DNA of 6,428 nucleotides from an uncultured Wenzhouxiangella sp. (GTDB taxonomy: Bacteria > Pseudomonadota > Gammaproteobacteria > Xanthomonadales > Wenzhouxiangellaceae), in contig CALEIM010000071.1 in NCBI GenBank assembly GCA_937876395.1, positions 1 through 6,428 of the forward strand. The letters run 5' to 3'. Both the position numbers and the translations under genes were made by a program. A model generated the notes under the pieces. That model was not told the DNA's origin. It was given only the letters and a program-made list of their open reading frames with translations, and searched no databases. Positions 1 to 5,965 of this stretch are shown piece by piece. Numbering within the stretch: position 1 is the first letter of the stretch; each line of letters opens with the position of its first letter.

Positions 1-191
1 GCTTCCAGATCGGCCTGGTCGAGCGGGCGAAACTGAAAATTCGCCAAGGTGAATTCTTCAAACGCCCGGGTCGTTTCGGCCTGCATTCGGCGAGAATGCA
101 AAAGGGAAAATAGCCGGGCATTCAGCCACTCAACCCAAGCCCACAGGCAGGGCAGGCGGTGTTTGATCAAAAGTAGAGTGCGGACGATCAT
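1..191 (-). CDS. Probable GNAT-family acetyltransferase, N-terminal fragment (runs off the left edge)
   Basis: An open frame begins at ATG 191 (minus strand) and continues without a stop to the window edge, giving 63 complete codons. The first 35 residues are basic and rich in Leu and Trp (RTLLLIKHRLPCLWAWVEW), probably an amphipathic or peripheral-membrane helix. They are followed by FEEFTLANFQFRPLDQADLEA. The FxFRPLxxADLEA segment resembles the first strand and helix of GNAT N-acetyltransferases, which transfer an acyl group from acyl-CoA to an amine; the acetyl-CoA-binding motif would lie outside the window. The gene starts 43 nt after the ATP-grasp stop in the same direction, so co-transcription is likely. 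No good Shine-Dalgarno lies near ATG 191; an AAGGA-like stretch is about 30 nt upstream. No ATG, GTG or TTG was found in frame over the roughly 35 nt before ATG 191. That the gene is real is fairly sure; the family call is tentative. Confidence 0.6.
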   Translation of the reverse strand, partial: MIVRTLLLIKHRLPCLWAWVEWLNARLFSLLHSRRMQAETTRAFEEFTLANFQFRPLDQADLE

Positions 192-234
192 TGATGGGAG
201 TTGATCTGTGAAATATTGTTTCCTTTTACACCTT

Positions 235-1245
235 TTAACCCTGCGCCGTGAGTCTGTCTTTAAGCCCTTTTCCCAGCGGCAACTGCCAAACCAGTTTGCA
301 CCAGTCGTGGTTGCCTTCGATCAGCCCTGGTCCGTCAGCGGTGATGGCAATGTCCCAGCCGATGGAGCGGTTCTCCGGGTGCAGCAGGCTGGCTCGTTTG
401 ACCAGCTCCAGGGTTTCGGGCCAGAACGGTAGCTGGAAGCCAACGATTTCTGTGCCGGTGACCGGATGAGCGGTTTCCGGCGGCCGGGTGATGTCGGAGT
501 ATACGCCGGGGCCACAGATCTGGCCGGTTTTCTCGTCAACTGGTGCGGCCAGGTTGCCGGCGGCGAGGTTGTCGATAGGCGAGTTGACCGATATTCGCAG
601 GCGGCAGCCGAGAATCTGGTAATTACCCTGATCATCGATCAGCGTAAAGATGCGCACGGTGTTGACTCCTGAAGGCGACAGCATCTGCATGTCTGGGTGC
701 TGGTCTATAAAGCTTTCAACCATGTCGAAACCATTGTCAGCCATCCAGTGGCAGAGCTCATGGGCGCTCAGTTCATTGCTCGCCACAATACGAACGCTGG
801 CACCGCAGTTTCCGGTGGCATCCTTGAAAACCAGTTTGGCGTGCTCGGCCAGAACACGCTCGGCCAGAATGGCATCCTCTTTCAATTCGTCCAGCGACCA
901 GACCCCATGGCGAAAAAACTCACGATATTCCTGATAGAAGCGGCGTTTGTCAGCCAGCAGGCCGCGGGTAGCCGGCGGGTTGGCGCGCAACTGAAACTCG
1001 TACATGGTGCCGGTGCCGGCCCAGGTTGATTTTTGCTCCGGCAAAAGCGACACAAAACCGAACTGATACCACTCCAGCGGCGAGATGTTATAGCGCAGGG
1101 AATCGACCAGAATTTGGCCGGTCTGGCGTAGTCGGCCGATGCTGTGCTGATCGCGCGTATGGCGCATGAAACGGGCCAGCATCGGCCAGTTCATTTGTCG
1201 GGTGTAGTAGGCCAGGTAGAGCAGGCGGCGAAAGAAAGGTTTCAT
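235..1245 (-). CDS. Sugar-transfer-associated ATP-grasp domain protein
   Basis: This 336-residue protein matches the ATP-grasp type found beside sugar transferases in polysaccharide loci (Pfam ATPgrasp_ST). Visible landmarks are LADKRRF (97-103) with a candidate nucleotide-binding Lys, a glycine-containing loop KDATGNCGASV (141-151), VESFI (176-180), SGVNTVRIFT (192-201), NLAAGNLAAPVD (226-237), GWDIA (296-300) and LIEGNHDW (308-315). The last two supply acidic and Asn residues typical of the Mg-ATP site. ATP-grasp enzymes usually ligate a carboxylate to an amine or similar nucleophile through an acyl-phosphate; the substrates of this subgroup are not established to my knowledge. The N-terminus is basic and aromatic, and no signal peptide is seen. 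The start is 39 nt after the deacetylase-like stop. There is no convincing Shine-Dalgarno before ATG 1245, and Met18 is an alternative start. Family is well supported; reaction is unknown. Confidence 0.88.
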   Translation of the reverse strand: MKPFFRRLLYLAYYTRQMNWPMLARFMRHTRDQHSIGRLRQTGQILVDSLRYNISPLEWYQFGFVSLLPEQKSTWAGTGTMYEFQLRANPPATRGLLADKRRFYQEYREFFRHGVWSLDELKEDAILAERVLAEHAKLVFKDATGNCGASVRIVASNELSAHELCHWMADNGFDMVESFIDQHPDMQMLSPSGVNTVRIFTLIDDQGNYQILGCRLRISVNSPIDNLAAGNLAAPVDEKTGQICGPGVYSDITRPPETAHPVTGTEIVGFQLPFWPETLELVKRASLLHPENRSIGWDIAITADGPGLIEGNHDWCKLVWQLPLGKGLKDRLTAQG

Positions 1246-1260
1246 GGGTTACGGAAAAAC

Positions 1261-1285
1261 AGGCTCAAGGCAAGAGGCTCAAGGC
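1261..1285. repeat. 11-bp direct repeat AGGCTCAAGGC, two copies
   Basis: Two identical copies at 1261-1271 and 1275-1285 are offset by 14 bp, in the 39-bp gap between the deacetylase-like stop and the ATP-grasp start. The second copy touches the stop codon and lies just outside the inserted REP. On the mRNA strand it reads GCCTTGAGCCT repeated. No inverted symmetry strong enough for a terminator is seen. Confidence 0.7.
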
Positions 1286-2445
1286 TACTCGGATTTGTAG
1301 GTTGGGGCGACGTCCCCGACGGTCGAAGATGAGAATAAGCTTTGCGCCAACTCATCCGCTGAAACAAACTGTACATCCGGCCAGCGGGTGACAATGCCTT
1401 GCAGTAATTTGCCAAGCGCGTCAAGCCCGCGCTTGCGGTTGGCCGGATCAATATGCCCGCAGAAGTTGACTCGGTGGGAGCTGATGATGGCGGGTTTTCT
1501 CCAGCGGAATGCTTCGCCGATCAGACCCAGAGCGTGTTCGACCGGGTCGACACCCATGTCCTTGCAGGGCTCGAAAACAACGTTTCGCACCAGATTGATG
1601 TGCTTGTGGCCGCGCGCTGGGCCGAGGCTGTTGAACTCTCTTCTGGTCTGTTGGGCATCAAGCCTGCGAACGTAGCGCTGCGGTTTGTCGATGGCGCGTA
1701 TACCGAGGTTTTCAACCATCGGATAAAGGGCCGGATGAAGCTGCATGGCCGGTGGCGTGAAAGTGGTGGAGTGAAAGCCGAACACCTGCTCGAACAGTTT
1801 CAGACCGTCGGCCAGAATGGCTTTGTGTGCTTCAAGCTCGCTACCATCGGAAATTGCAAACGCGGCAGTAAAGCCGACACCAGGCAGACCGGGTTCACTG
1901 GCAAGCGCGGTCAGTGAGTCATTTTCCAGTGCCAGCCTCAAGGTCTTGTCCCGCGAGCGCAGTTTGTGTTCGATCAGACGTACATTCAGATGTTCGCGGC
2001 CGTGAAACTGCGGCTGGATCAAACCCTTCTGAATTCCCTCGTGCCACAGCGCCCAGGCGCCCTGGTATGCGTCGGGCTGACTTGCTGCCAGACGCTCGAA
2101 AGTGCTGGTTAGTGATTCGTAATGATAATTCTCACCATCCTCTCGCATCCGCCGAAAATCCGGATTGGCCGACAGCGCATAGGCGGTGAACTTTGCCGGA
2201 TGCCCGCGGCTGTCACGCACGCTGTCGAGCGTTGTAAACAATGCGTCCAGGTCCTGACGGGTTTCGAGCGCGTCGAAGCAATCGAAGTGATTGTCCATGG
2301 CCACACCGGCCGCCTGCATCCGCTCCCGCGCTGACGGTGAATCGAGCCGCACGTTGCCATAATCATCCACCGAAAACACCACCAGCTTGTCACGGCAGCG
2401 CCAGCCAGGGATATTTTTCAGACCTTTCAGGAGCAACTTGTTCAT
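1285..2445 (-). CDS. Polysaccharide-deacetylase-like protein (NodB-type fold, divergent)
   Basis: A 386-residue cytoplasmic-looking protein with a divergent carbohydrate-esterase-4/glycoside-hydrolase-deacetylase pattern. VVFSVDDYG (22-30) has the paired Asp expected at the end of strand 1 (catalytic base and metal ligand). HGREHLN (148-154) resembles the metal-binding HxxxH. FTPP (229-232) stands where the RxP or xPP motif is expected, and SSHRVNFCG (322-330) resembles the C-terminal catalytic His motif. SADEL (362-366) is the usual end of such folds. The family removes acetyl or related groups from sugars; the substrate here is unknown. Its ATG overlaps the MBL-Rieske stop as ATGA, which implies translational coupling. 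The last residues before SE (VGDVAPTYK) are largely encoded by a REP element, so the native C-terminus has probably been replaced or extended. A catalytically inactive relative cannot be excluded. Confidence 0.78.
   Translation of the reverse strand: MNKLLLKGLKNIPGWRCRDKLVVFSVDDYGNVRLDSPSARERMQAAGVAMDNHFDCFDALETRQDLDALFTTLDSVRDSRGHPAKFTAYALSANPDFRRMREDGENYHYESLTSTFERLAASQPDAYQGAWALWHEGIQKGLIQPQFHGREHLNVRLIEHKLRSRDKTLRLALENDSLTALASEPGLPGVGFTAAFAISDGSELEAHKAILADGLKLFEQVFGFHSTTFTPPAMQLHPALYPMVENLGIRAIDKPQRYVRRLDAQQTRREFNSLGPARGHKHINLVRNVVFEPCKDMGVDPVEHALGLIGEAFRWRKPAIISSHRVNFCGHIDPANRKRGLDALGKLLQGIVTRWPDVQFVSADELAQSLFSSSTVGDVAPTYKSE
1297..1320 (+). repeat. REP palindrome, type A, inside the 3' end of the deacetylase-like gene
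   Basis: This is a second copy of the 4345-4368 element in the other orientation, differing by one base (GTTGGGG instead of GTCGGGG), with the same CGACGT loop and CCCCGAC arm. It lies in frame within the end of the deacetylase-like gene and encodes residues 376-383 (VGDVAPTY), just before the TAG stop at 1285-1287. Confidence 0.85.
2442..2445 (-). promoter_or_regulatory. ATGA stop/start overlap (translational coupling)
   Basis: The TGA ending the MBL-Rieske gene (2444-2442) overlaps the ATG of the deacetylase-like gene (2445-2443). Such four-base overlaps typically allow re-initiation by the terminating ribosome, and they indicate a shared mRNA and probably matched amounts of the two proteins. 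Confidence 0.85.
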
Positions 2446-4331
2446 GCAACGGGTTCCGATTCAGTTGTTTGATCGACGGCAACCTCAGCCGGCAGGGCGA
2501 CCTGCAACTGCTTGTCGACGATCCGCACTTCGTAACAGGCCACGGCTACTTTGGCTGGCAGGCATTTTGGCGTGCCGTCACGGATATCAAAGCGGCCTCC
2601 GTGCAACGGGCAAATGATTTGGTTGCCCTCCAGCCGGCCCTCGGACAGCCGCGCCTGACGATGGCTGCAACGATCTTCTATGGCGTGGAAGGTTTCGCCC
2701 AGCTTGAATAGGGCAAGCTGATGGCCGCTGCATTCAACCGCCAGCATTTGTCTATTGTTGAGTTGAGCAAGTTCGGCCACGGTGACCCAGACCGTATCGG
2801 CCGAAGCTGCGGCAGGTGATCCCTGAGTCTTTGCGGCTGGCGTGGCAGTGGTCGCCAGGGGCACCGGCTCAGCCTGGCTGACTTCCGGTCGAGTCAACAA
2901 CTGATCCTCGGCCACACCCGGCAGTGGATAAAGCGAGGTAATCCGGAACGGCCGGCGAAGAAGTTTGTGCTTGAGCACCAGGCTGGCCGCTTCTACACCT
3001 TCGCGCCAGCGCCGGGCAAAAACGCCCAGGTTGCGCGGTCGGAAATTGCGTCGCAGCGGCAGGTTGTCGAGTTCCCAGGCGTCCACCAGGCTGAAAAACA
3101 GCTTGACCGCACCCAAAGCCTGCGGTGCGGGCAGAAAAATCTTCAGGCGTTTCGATGGTGTCCAGGCCGAAAACATGCGCAGGGTCGAGCAATCGTTGAT
3201 GACCCGCGGCGGCACTTCAATAATGGCCGCATCGGCCGGTTCTGTATCCACCGTCTTGACCGTACGCGTGGCCGGCTCGACCAGCCAGCGATGGGTTTGT
3301 GTGTTGTCAGTCACTCGAAACAGCAGCGCCGGTTTCCAGCGCTTTCTGAGCCATCCAGGCACGGCCTGGAGGAACGGGTCAAAGTAGCTTTTGAAAGCAT
3401 CAAAATCGGCCAGCTCCCGCTCTTCTTCGGCATAGAAATCGGCCAGCTTGGGCGCATACTTTTCGGCCATCTCGGCAATCACTTCCGGGCGCCGGCTGAA
3501 ATCGAAATCAAGCAGCTCGAAACCCTGGTCATTACTCCAACTGCTGCCCGGGCTCATCACCACGCATTCGGTCTCCGTGTTCAGTTCAGCCGAAAGTTGA
3601 TTGCAGTAGCGTTCGACCAGATCGGGCGAAACGGCGGTATCGTTGAAGTGGCTGGTTTCGCGGTGCAGAAAGCAGTGGTTGCTGGCAAATGGAACGGCGT
3701 AGCGCGCACCGACTGAAATGGCGAAGCGGGCGAATTCTTCGATGTAGTTTTCCTGGGTGCGGACGTCGCCGAAATTCTTTTTGTAGTCGGCCACGCAATA
3801 CGGTACCGGCGAGGCGCTGGAGTGGCTGCGCAGTACGAAATCAGGACGACCCTGCTTGCGCAGCAAATGGCGCAGCGGTCGACCGAACAGTTTGCAGTCA
3901 TTGGCATTGAGAATGGAGGTGTCGCCGGCTTTGATGAACGCCGCCGAATCCACGCCGATGCCGAACTGATAGGAGCAGAGGGAAAACTCATCTCCCATCT
4001 GAAAGGTATCACCATGGGCAATTTCGACAAAGCGGGAAAAGCCCAGCGTGCGCAGATCGTCCATCATCCGTGTGGTACATACCTTCGGCAGCAGGAAGGT
4101 GGTGTCGGGTGAAAAGAATTTGCGCAGCGACGGCCCGTGGTAATGATCCCAGTGCAGATGAGTCAAATAAACGAAATCTGCCCGCAGGCCATCCAGCAAA
4201 TCGGCCGGTGGCTCGGGAAAATTCCACCAGCTTCGCCAGTAGCATGAGCCGATCAGCCACGGATCGGTAATCAGCGAAACGCCGCCATGCTCAACGCGCA
4301 ATCCGGCATGGCTCAGAATAGTGAACTTCAT
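2442..4331 (-). CDS. CMAH-like metallo-beta-lactamase-fold protein with C-terminal Rieske [2Fe-2S] domain
   Basis: This 629-residue protein has two recognisable domains. Residues about 1-270 form an MBL fold of the UlaG/CMAH type: SHAGLRVEHGG, then DPWLIG (23-28), WW..PEPP, THLHWDH (57-63, the HxHxDH metal motif), ILNANDC (140-146, with a candidate metal-bridging Asp) and VPFASNHC (213-220). A middle region of about 200 residues carries no motif I recognise. An Ala/Pro/Thr-rich linker (about 485-512) leads to a Rieske domain (about 513-615) with C555-x-H557 and C574-x2-H577, the full cluster-ligand set, in a context (CPLHGGRFD) like small Rieske ferredoxins. CMP-Neu5Ac hydroxylase has the same two domains but with Rieske first. 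By analogy it may be an iron-dependent oxygenase acting on an N-acylated sugar, but plain hydrolase activity is possible. The start has a strong GGGAGG six bases upstream. The end overlaps the next gene by ATGA. Confidence 0.88.
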   Translation of the reverse strand: MKFTILSHAGLRVEHGGVSLITDPWLIGSCYWRSWWNFPEPPADLLDGLRADFVYLTHLHWDHYHGPSLRKFFSPDTTFLLPKVCTTRMMDDLRTLGFSRFVEIAHGDTFQMGDEFSLCSYQFGIGVDSAAFIKAGDTSILNANDCKLFGRPLRHLLRKQGRPDFVLRSHSSASPVPYCVADYKKNFGDVRTQENYIEEFARFAISVGARYAVPFASNHCFLHRETSHFNDTAVSPDLVERYCNQLSAELNTETECVVMSPGSSWSNDQGFELLDFDFSRRPEVIAEMAEKYAPKLADFYAEEERELADFDAFKSYFDPFLQAVPGWLRKRWKPALLFRVTDNTQTHRWLVEPATRTVKTVDTEPADAAIIEVPPRVINDCSTLRMFSAWTPSKRLKIFLPAPQALGAVKLFFSLVDAWELDNLPLRRNFRPRNLGVFARRWREGVEAASLVLKHKLLRRPFRITSLYPLPGVAEDQLLTRPEVSQAEPVPLATTATPAAKTQGSPAAASADTVWVTVAELAQLNNRQMLAVECSGHQLALFKLGETFHAIEDRCSHRQARLSEGRLEGNQIICPLHGGRFDIRDGTPKCLPAKVAVACYEVRIVDKQLQVALPAEVAVDQTTESEPVA

Positions 4332-4337
4332 TGAATA

Positions 4338-4343
4338 CCTCCC
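4338..4343 (-). promoter_or_regulatory. Strong Shine-Dalgarno of the MBL-Rieske gene
   Basis: Minus-strand GGGAGG lies six bases before ATG 4331, a near-ideal ribosome binding site and the clearest in the window. It fixes the start of the MBL-Rieske gene. A single base separates it from the end of the REP hairpin at 4345-4368, so the hairpin sits where an initiating ribosome would contact the message. Confidence 0.85.
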
Positions 4344-4344
4344 A

Positions 4345-4368
4345 GTCGGGGACGTCGCCCCGACCTAC
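4345..4368 (-). repeat. REP palindrome, type A (GTAG head), next to the MBL-Rieske ribosome site
   Basis: Read on the minus strand, this 24-mer has a GTAG head and then a perfect 7-bp stem GTCGGGG/CCCCGAC around the loop CGACGT. This is the architecture of GTAG-headed REP elements, which are mobilised by REP-associated tyrosine transposases (RAYTs) in gammaproteobacteria. It is oriented opposite to the three tandem copies to its right, forming a BIME-like pair. Confidence 0.85.
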
Positions 4369-4384
4369 GATTTTGCGATGAACG

Positions 4385-4480
4385 GTAGGTCAGCCCGACG
4401 TGGCCGACGATGTGCGGTAGGTCAGCCCGACGCGGCCGACGAGGTACGGTAGGTCGGCCCGACGTGGCCGACGGACCATG
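4385..4480 (+). repeat. Three tandem REP palindromes, type B, 32-bp period
   Basis: GTAG heads occur at 4385, 4417 and 4449, exactly 32 bp apart. Each is followed by a stem-loop of the form GTCRGCC/GGCCGAC around CGACGT or CGACGC, then an 8-bp variable spacer. The third copy has a perfect 7-bp stem (GTCGGCC/GGCCGAC). In the first two the C-A mismatch on the plus strand becomes a G-T wobble on the minus strand, the sense strand of the operon. The exact periodicity suggests local tandem amplification of one inserted unit. Confidence 0.85.
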
Positions 4481-4574
4481 TTTCAAGCTCCACCATCAAC
4501 TCGATATGTTTGCATGGATTGAGGTCCGGACAGGCTAACAATCCGGTATAAATAGATTCGGCGTGGTCCGTCGG
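4468..4574. repeat. 11-bp inverted repeat around an 85-bp unique spacer
   Basis: CCGACGGACCA at 4468-4478 and its exact reverse complement TGGTCCGTCGG at 4564-4574 join the last tandem REP to the degenerate REP. The arms extend beyond the REP cores into flanking bases. The spacer (4479-4563) contains no ORF; on the plus strand it holds a TATAAAT string (from about 4547) without a credible -35 partner. Confidence 0.7.
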
Positions 4575-4587
4575 GGGGATGACCTAC
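4570..4587 (-). repeat. Degenerate REP remnant closing the array
   Basis: On the minus strand this reads GTAGGTCATCCCCCCGAC. It keeps the GTAG head and the outer GTC/GAC of the stem but lacks six bases in the centre, the length of the loop. It faces the three tandem copies and bounds the array near the end of the glycosyltransferase gene. Confidence 0.6.
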
Positions 4588-4614
4588 GAGTCAGAAACGG
4601 TTTATTGTCGGCGA

Positions 4615-5802
4615 TTACTGTTCGGCGAAATAACTGGATACAAACCGGTCGGCGTTGCCGATGCGAAAATGACCGGCGGTGCGTTCAGCCCGATCCATCA
4701 TCGCTTCATGCGCGACGCGGTCTGTGGCCAGGCGACGGATGAACTCGCTCATTTCATCAAGCTGATCGGCAGTAAAACAGCCAGCGTTGCCAAACTCCCG
4801 GGCATAGCGCGCCAATTCACTGTCGTCGGCGGCAATGTAGAGCGATGGAATGCCAAAGCTCATCAAATTGTAGGCCTTGCTCGGCACGCTGCCGCGACTG
4901 ACCGATTCATGCAGGATTACCACGCCCAGATTAGCCGCTGACAGCGAATGCGGAAACATCTCGTCGCTCTGAAATGGCAACATCTGCACATTGCAAAGGT
5001 TTCGCTCGCGCACCAGGCGTTCGATCAGCGGTTTGCGCGGACCACGGCCAATAATCTGAAAAATAATCCGATCGTCATCCTGCAACATTTCAGCCAGCTC
5101 AATCATGGCCTCGACGTTATGCGTCAGACCAATATTGCCGGAATACTGGACTACAAACTTGCCTTCAAGCCCGTGCTCGCTGATAAACGAATTATTCTCA
5201 GGCGCAATCCGTTCATTATCCTGAAAGATTGACCAGATCGGATGGACAATCAGGCGATTACGATCAACGTAGCGGGCAAGCATATCGGCCATCGGCTCGC
5301 TGATAGTAAAAATCCGGTAAGCGCGCTGAAACGAGTGACGATTGAGCCAGGACCAGATGCGATAGAGCGACTGACTTTCCTCCATGCCGGTGATTTTCAG
5401 TGAATCCGGATACACATCCCAGATCACCATGCTGAAACGATGCGGTAGCACCAGATTGAGCAGATACGCCATCGGCGGCACGGAAACAAACAGAACCTCG
5501 TGACGGCGGTAGCGCGTCATCAAAAGCCACCACATGCGCAGCAGTGCAAAAGCCCAGGAAAACCCCTTCTTCCAGGCCGGCCGCTCGTGCCAGCGATTGA
5601 TCTGGCAAACCTTAATATCAGCATCGAGCGGCGCACCCTGAACGTGGACACTGCCTGCAATCAGCGAAACCGAGTCAAACTTCCGATTGAATGCATTGGC
5701 AAACCCGATCGTCAAATAATTGGCCGCCTGGTTGAGAATGACCAGCCGGCGGGTAGGCTTTTCGAGACGAGGATCAGTGGTCAATTTATTGGAATCAGAC
5801 AT
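4615..5802 (-). CDS. GT4-family (GT-B fold) glycosyltransferase
   Basis: A 395-residue glycosyltransferase of the GT4/WcaI-WbuB-like type, which transfers a sugar from a nucleotide donor to a lipid-linked or growing glycan at the inner face of the membrane. The N-terminal domain holds VLFVSVPPM (103-111) and WDVYPDSL (128-135), a signature also seen in colanic-acid-type transferases. The C-terminal domain holds VVQYSGNIGLTHN (217-229), GRGPRK (252-257) and SVPSKAYNLMSFGIP (305-319), the donor-binding region. In the last, Lys309 and the surrounding SKxYxxMxxGxP pattern replace the classic EX7E. A hydrophobic and aromatic stretch at 83-96 could aid membrane contact. No signal peptide is seen. 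The ATG at 5802 has only a weak GGA-containing ribosome site. It is the first gene of the glycan set in transcription order. Donor and acceptor cannot be assigned. Confidence 0.9.
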   Translation of the reverse strand: MSDSNKLTTDPRLEKPTRRLVILNQAANYLTIGFANAFNRKFDSVSLIAGSVHVQGAPLDADIKVCQINRWHERPAWKKGFSWAFALLRMWWLLMTRYRRHEVLFVSVPPMAYLLNLVLPHRFSMVIWDVYPDSLKITGMEESQSLYRIWSWLNRHSFQRAYRIFTISEPMADMLARYVDRNRLIVHPIWSIFQDNERIAPENNSFISEHGLEGKFVVQYSGNIGLTHNVEAMIELAEMLQDDDRIIFQIIGRGPRKPLIERLVRERNLCNVQMLPFQSDEMFPHSLSAANLGVVILHESVSRGSVPSKAYNLMSFGIPSLYIAADDSELARYAREFGNAGCFTADQLDEMSEFIRRLATDRVAHEAMMDRAERTAGHFRIGNADRFVSSYFAEQ

Positions 5803-5935
5803 GTTTCCAGTCTGTTAGCGCCCGGAATGCTGCAGATAAAAGTGATCAGGGGCTGTAGGAATGGATGTTGACACACAGGGCCTCAGCCATTGGCCGGAAC
5901 ACTTGCATCCGAGTATCGCGCGTGAGGCTTTTTGT

Positions 5936-5965
5936 TTTATCCGTAAAATCAATAATCTGTGTCAA
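5936..5965 (-). promoter_or_regulatory. Weak sigma70-like promoter candidate for the glycosyltransferase gene
   Basis: On the minus strand a perfect TTGACA (5965-5960) is followed after 18 bases by GATAAA (5941-5936), a four-of-six match to the -10 box. This would give a leader of roughly 125 nt before ATG 5802. The TTGACA lies inside the AATCTG-type repeat, so the match may be incidental. No other convincing promoter was found between the antitoxin and glycosyltransferase genes. Confidence 0.3.

Noticed and set aside
1453..1917. 154-codon open frame on the plus strand
   Set aside because: It is antisense to the deacetylase-like gene and lacks a ribosome site or any family signature.
2967..3716. 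249-codon open frame on the plus strand
   Set aside because: It is antisense to the MBL-Rieske gene, has low-complexity codon-shadow composition and no recognisable motif. The minus-strand gene carries two clear domains across the same bases.
4345..4480. CRISPR-like array, because of regularly spaced palindromic repeats
   Set aside because: The repeats are 24 bp with 8-bp spacers, include inverted members and recur inside a gene. This fits REP elements and not CRISPR.
4527..4560. Plus-strand promoter around TATAAAT
   Set aside because: The -10-like string has no plausible -35 at 16-18 bp and no gene follows on that strand.
4579..4941. 120-codon open frame on the plus strand starting in the REP array
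   Set aside because: Nearly all of it is the complement of the 3' end of the glycosyltransferase gene, and its start lies in a degenerate REP.
5921..5940. Rho-independent terminator before the T-rich run
   Set aside because: The T-rich stretch is not preceded by a stable inverted repeat on the plus strand, and no plus-strand gene ends there.
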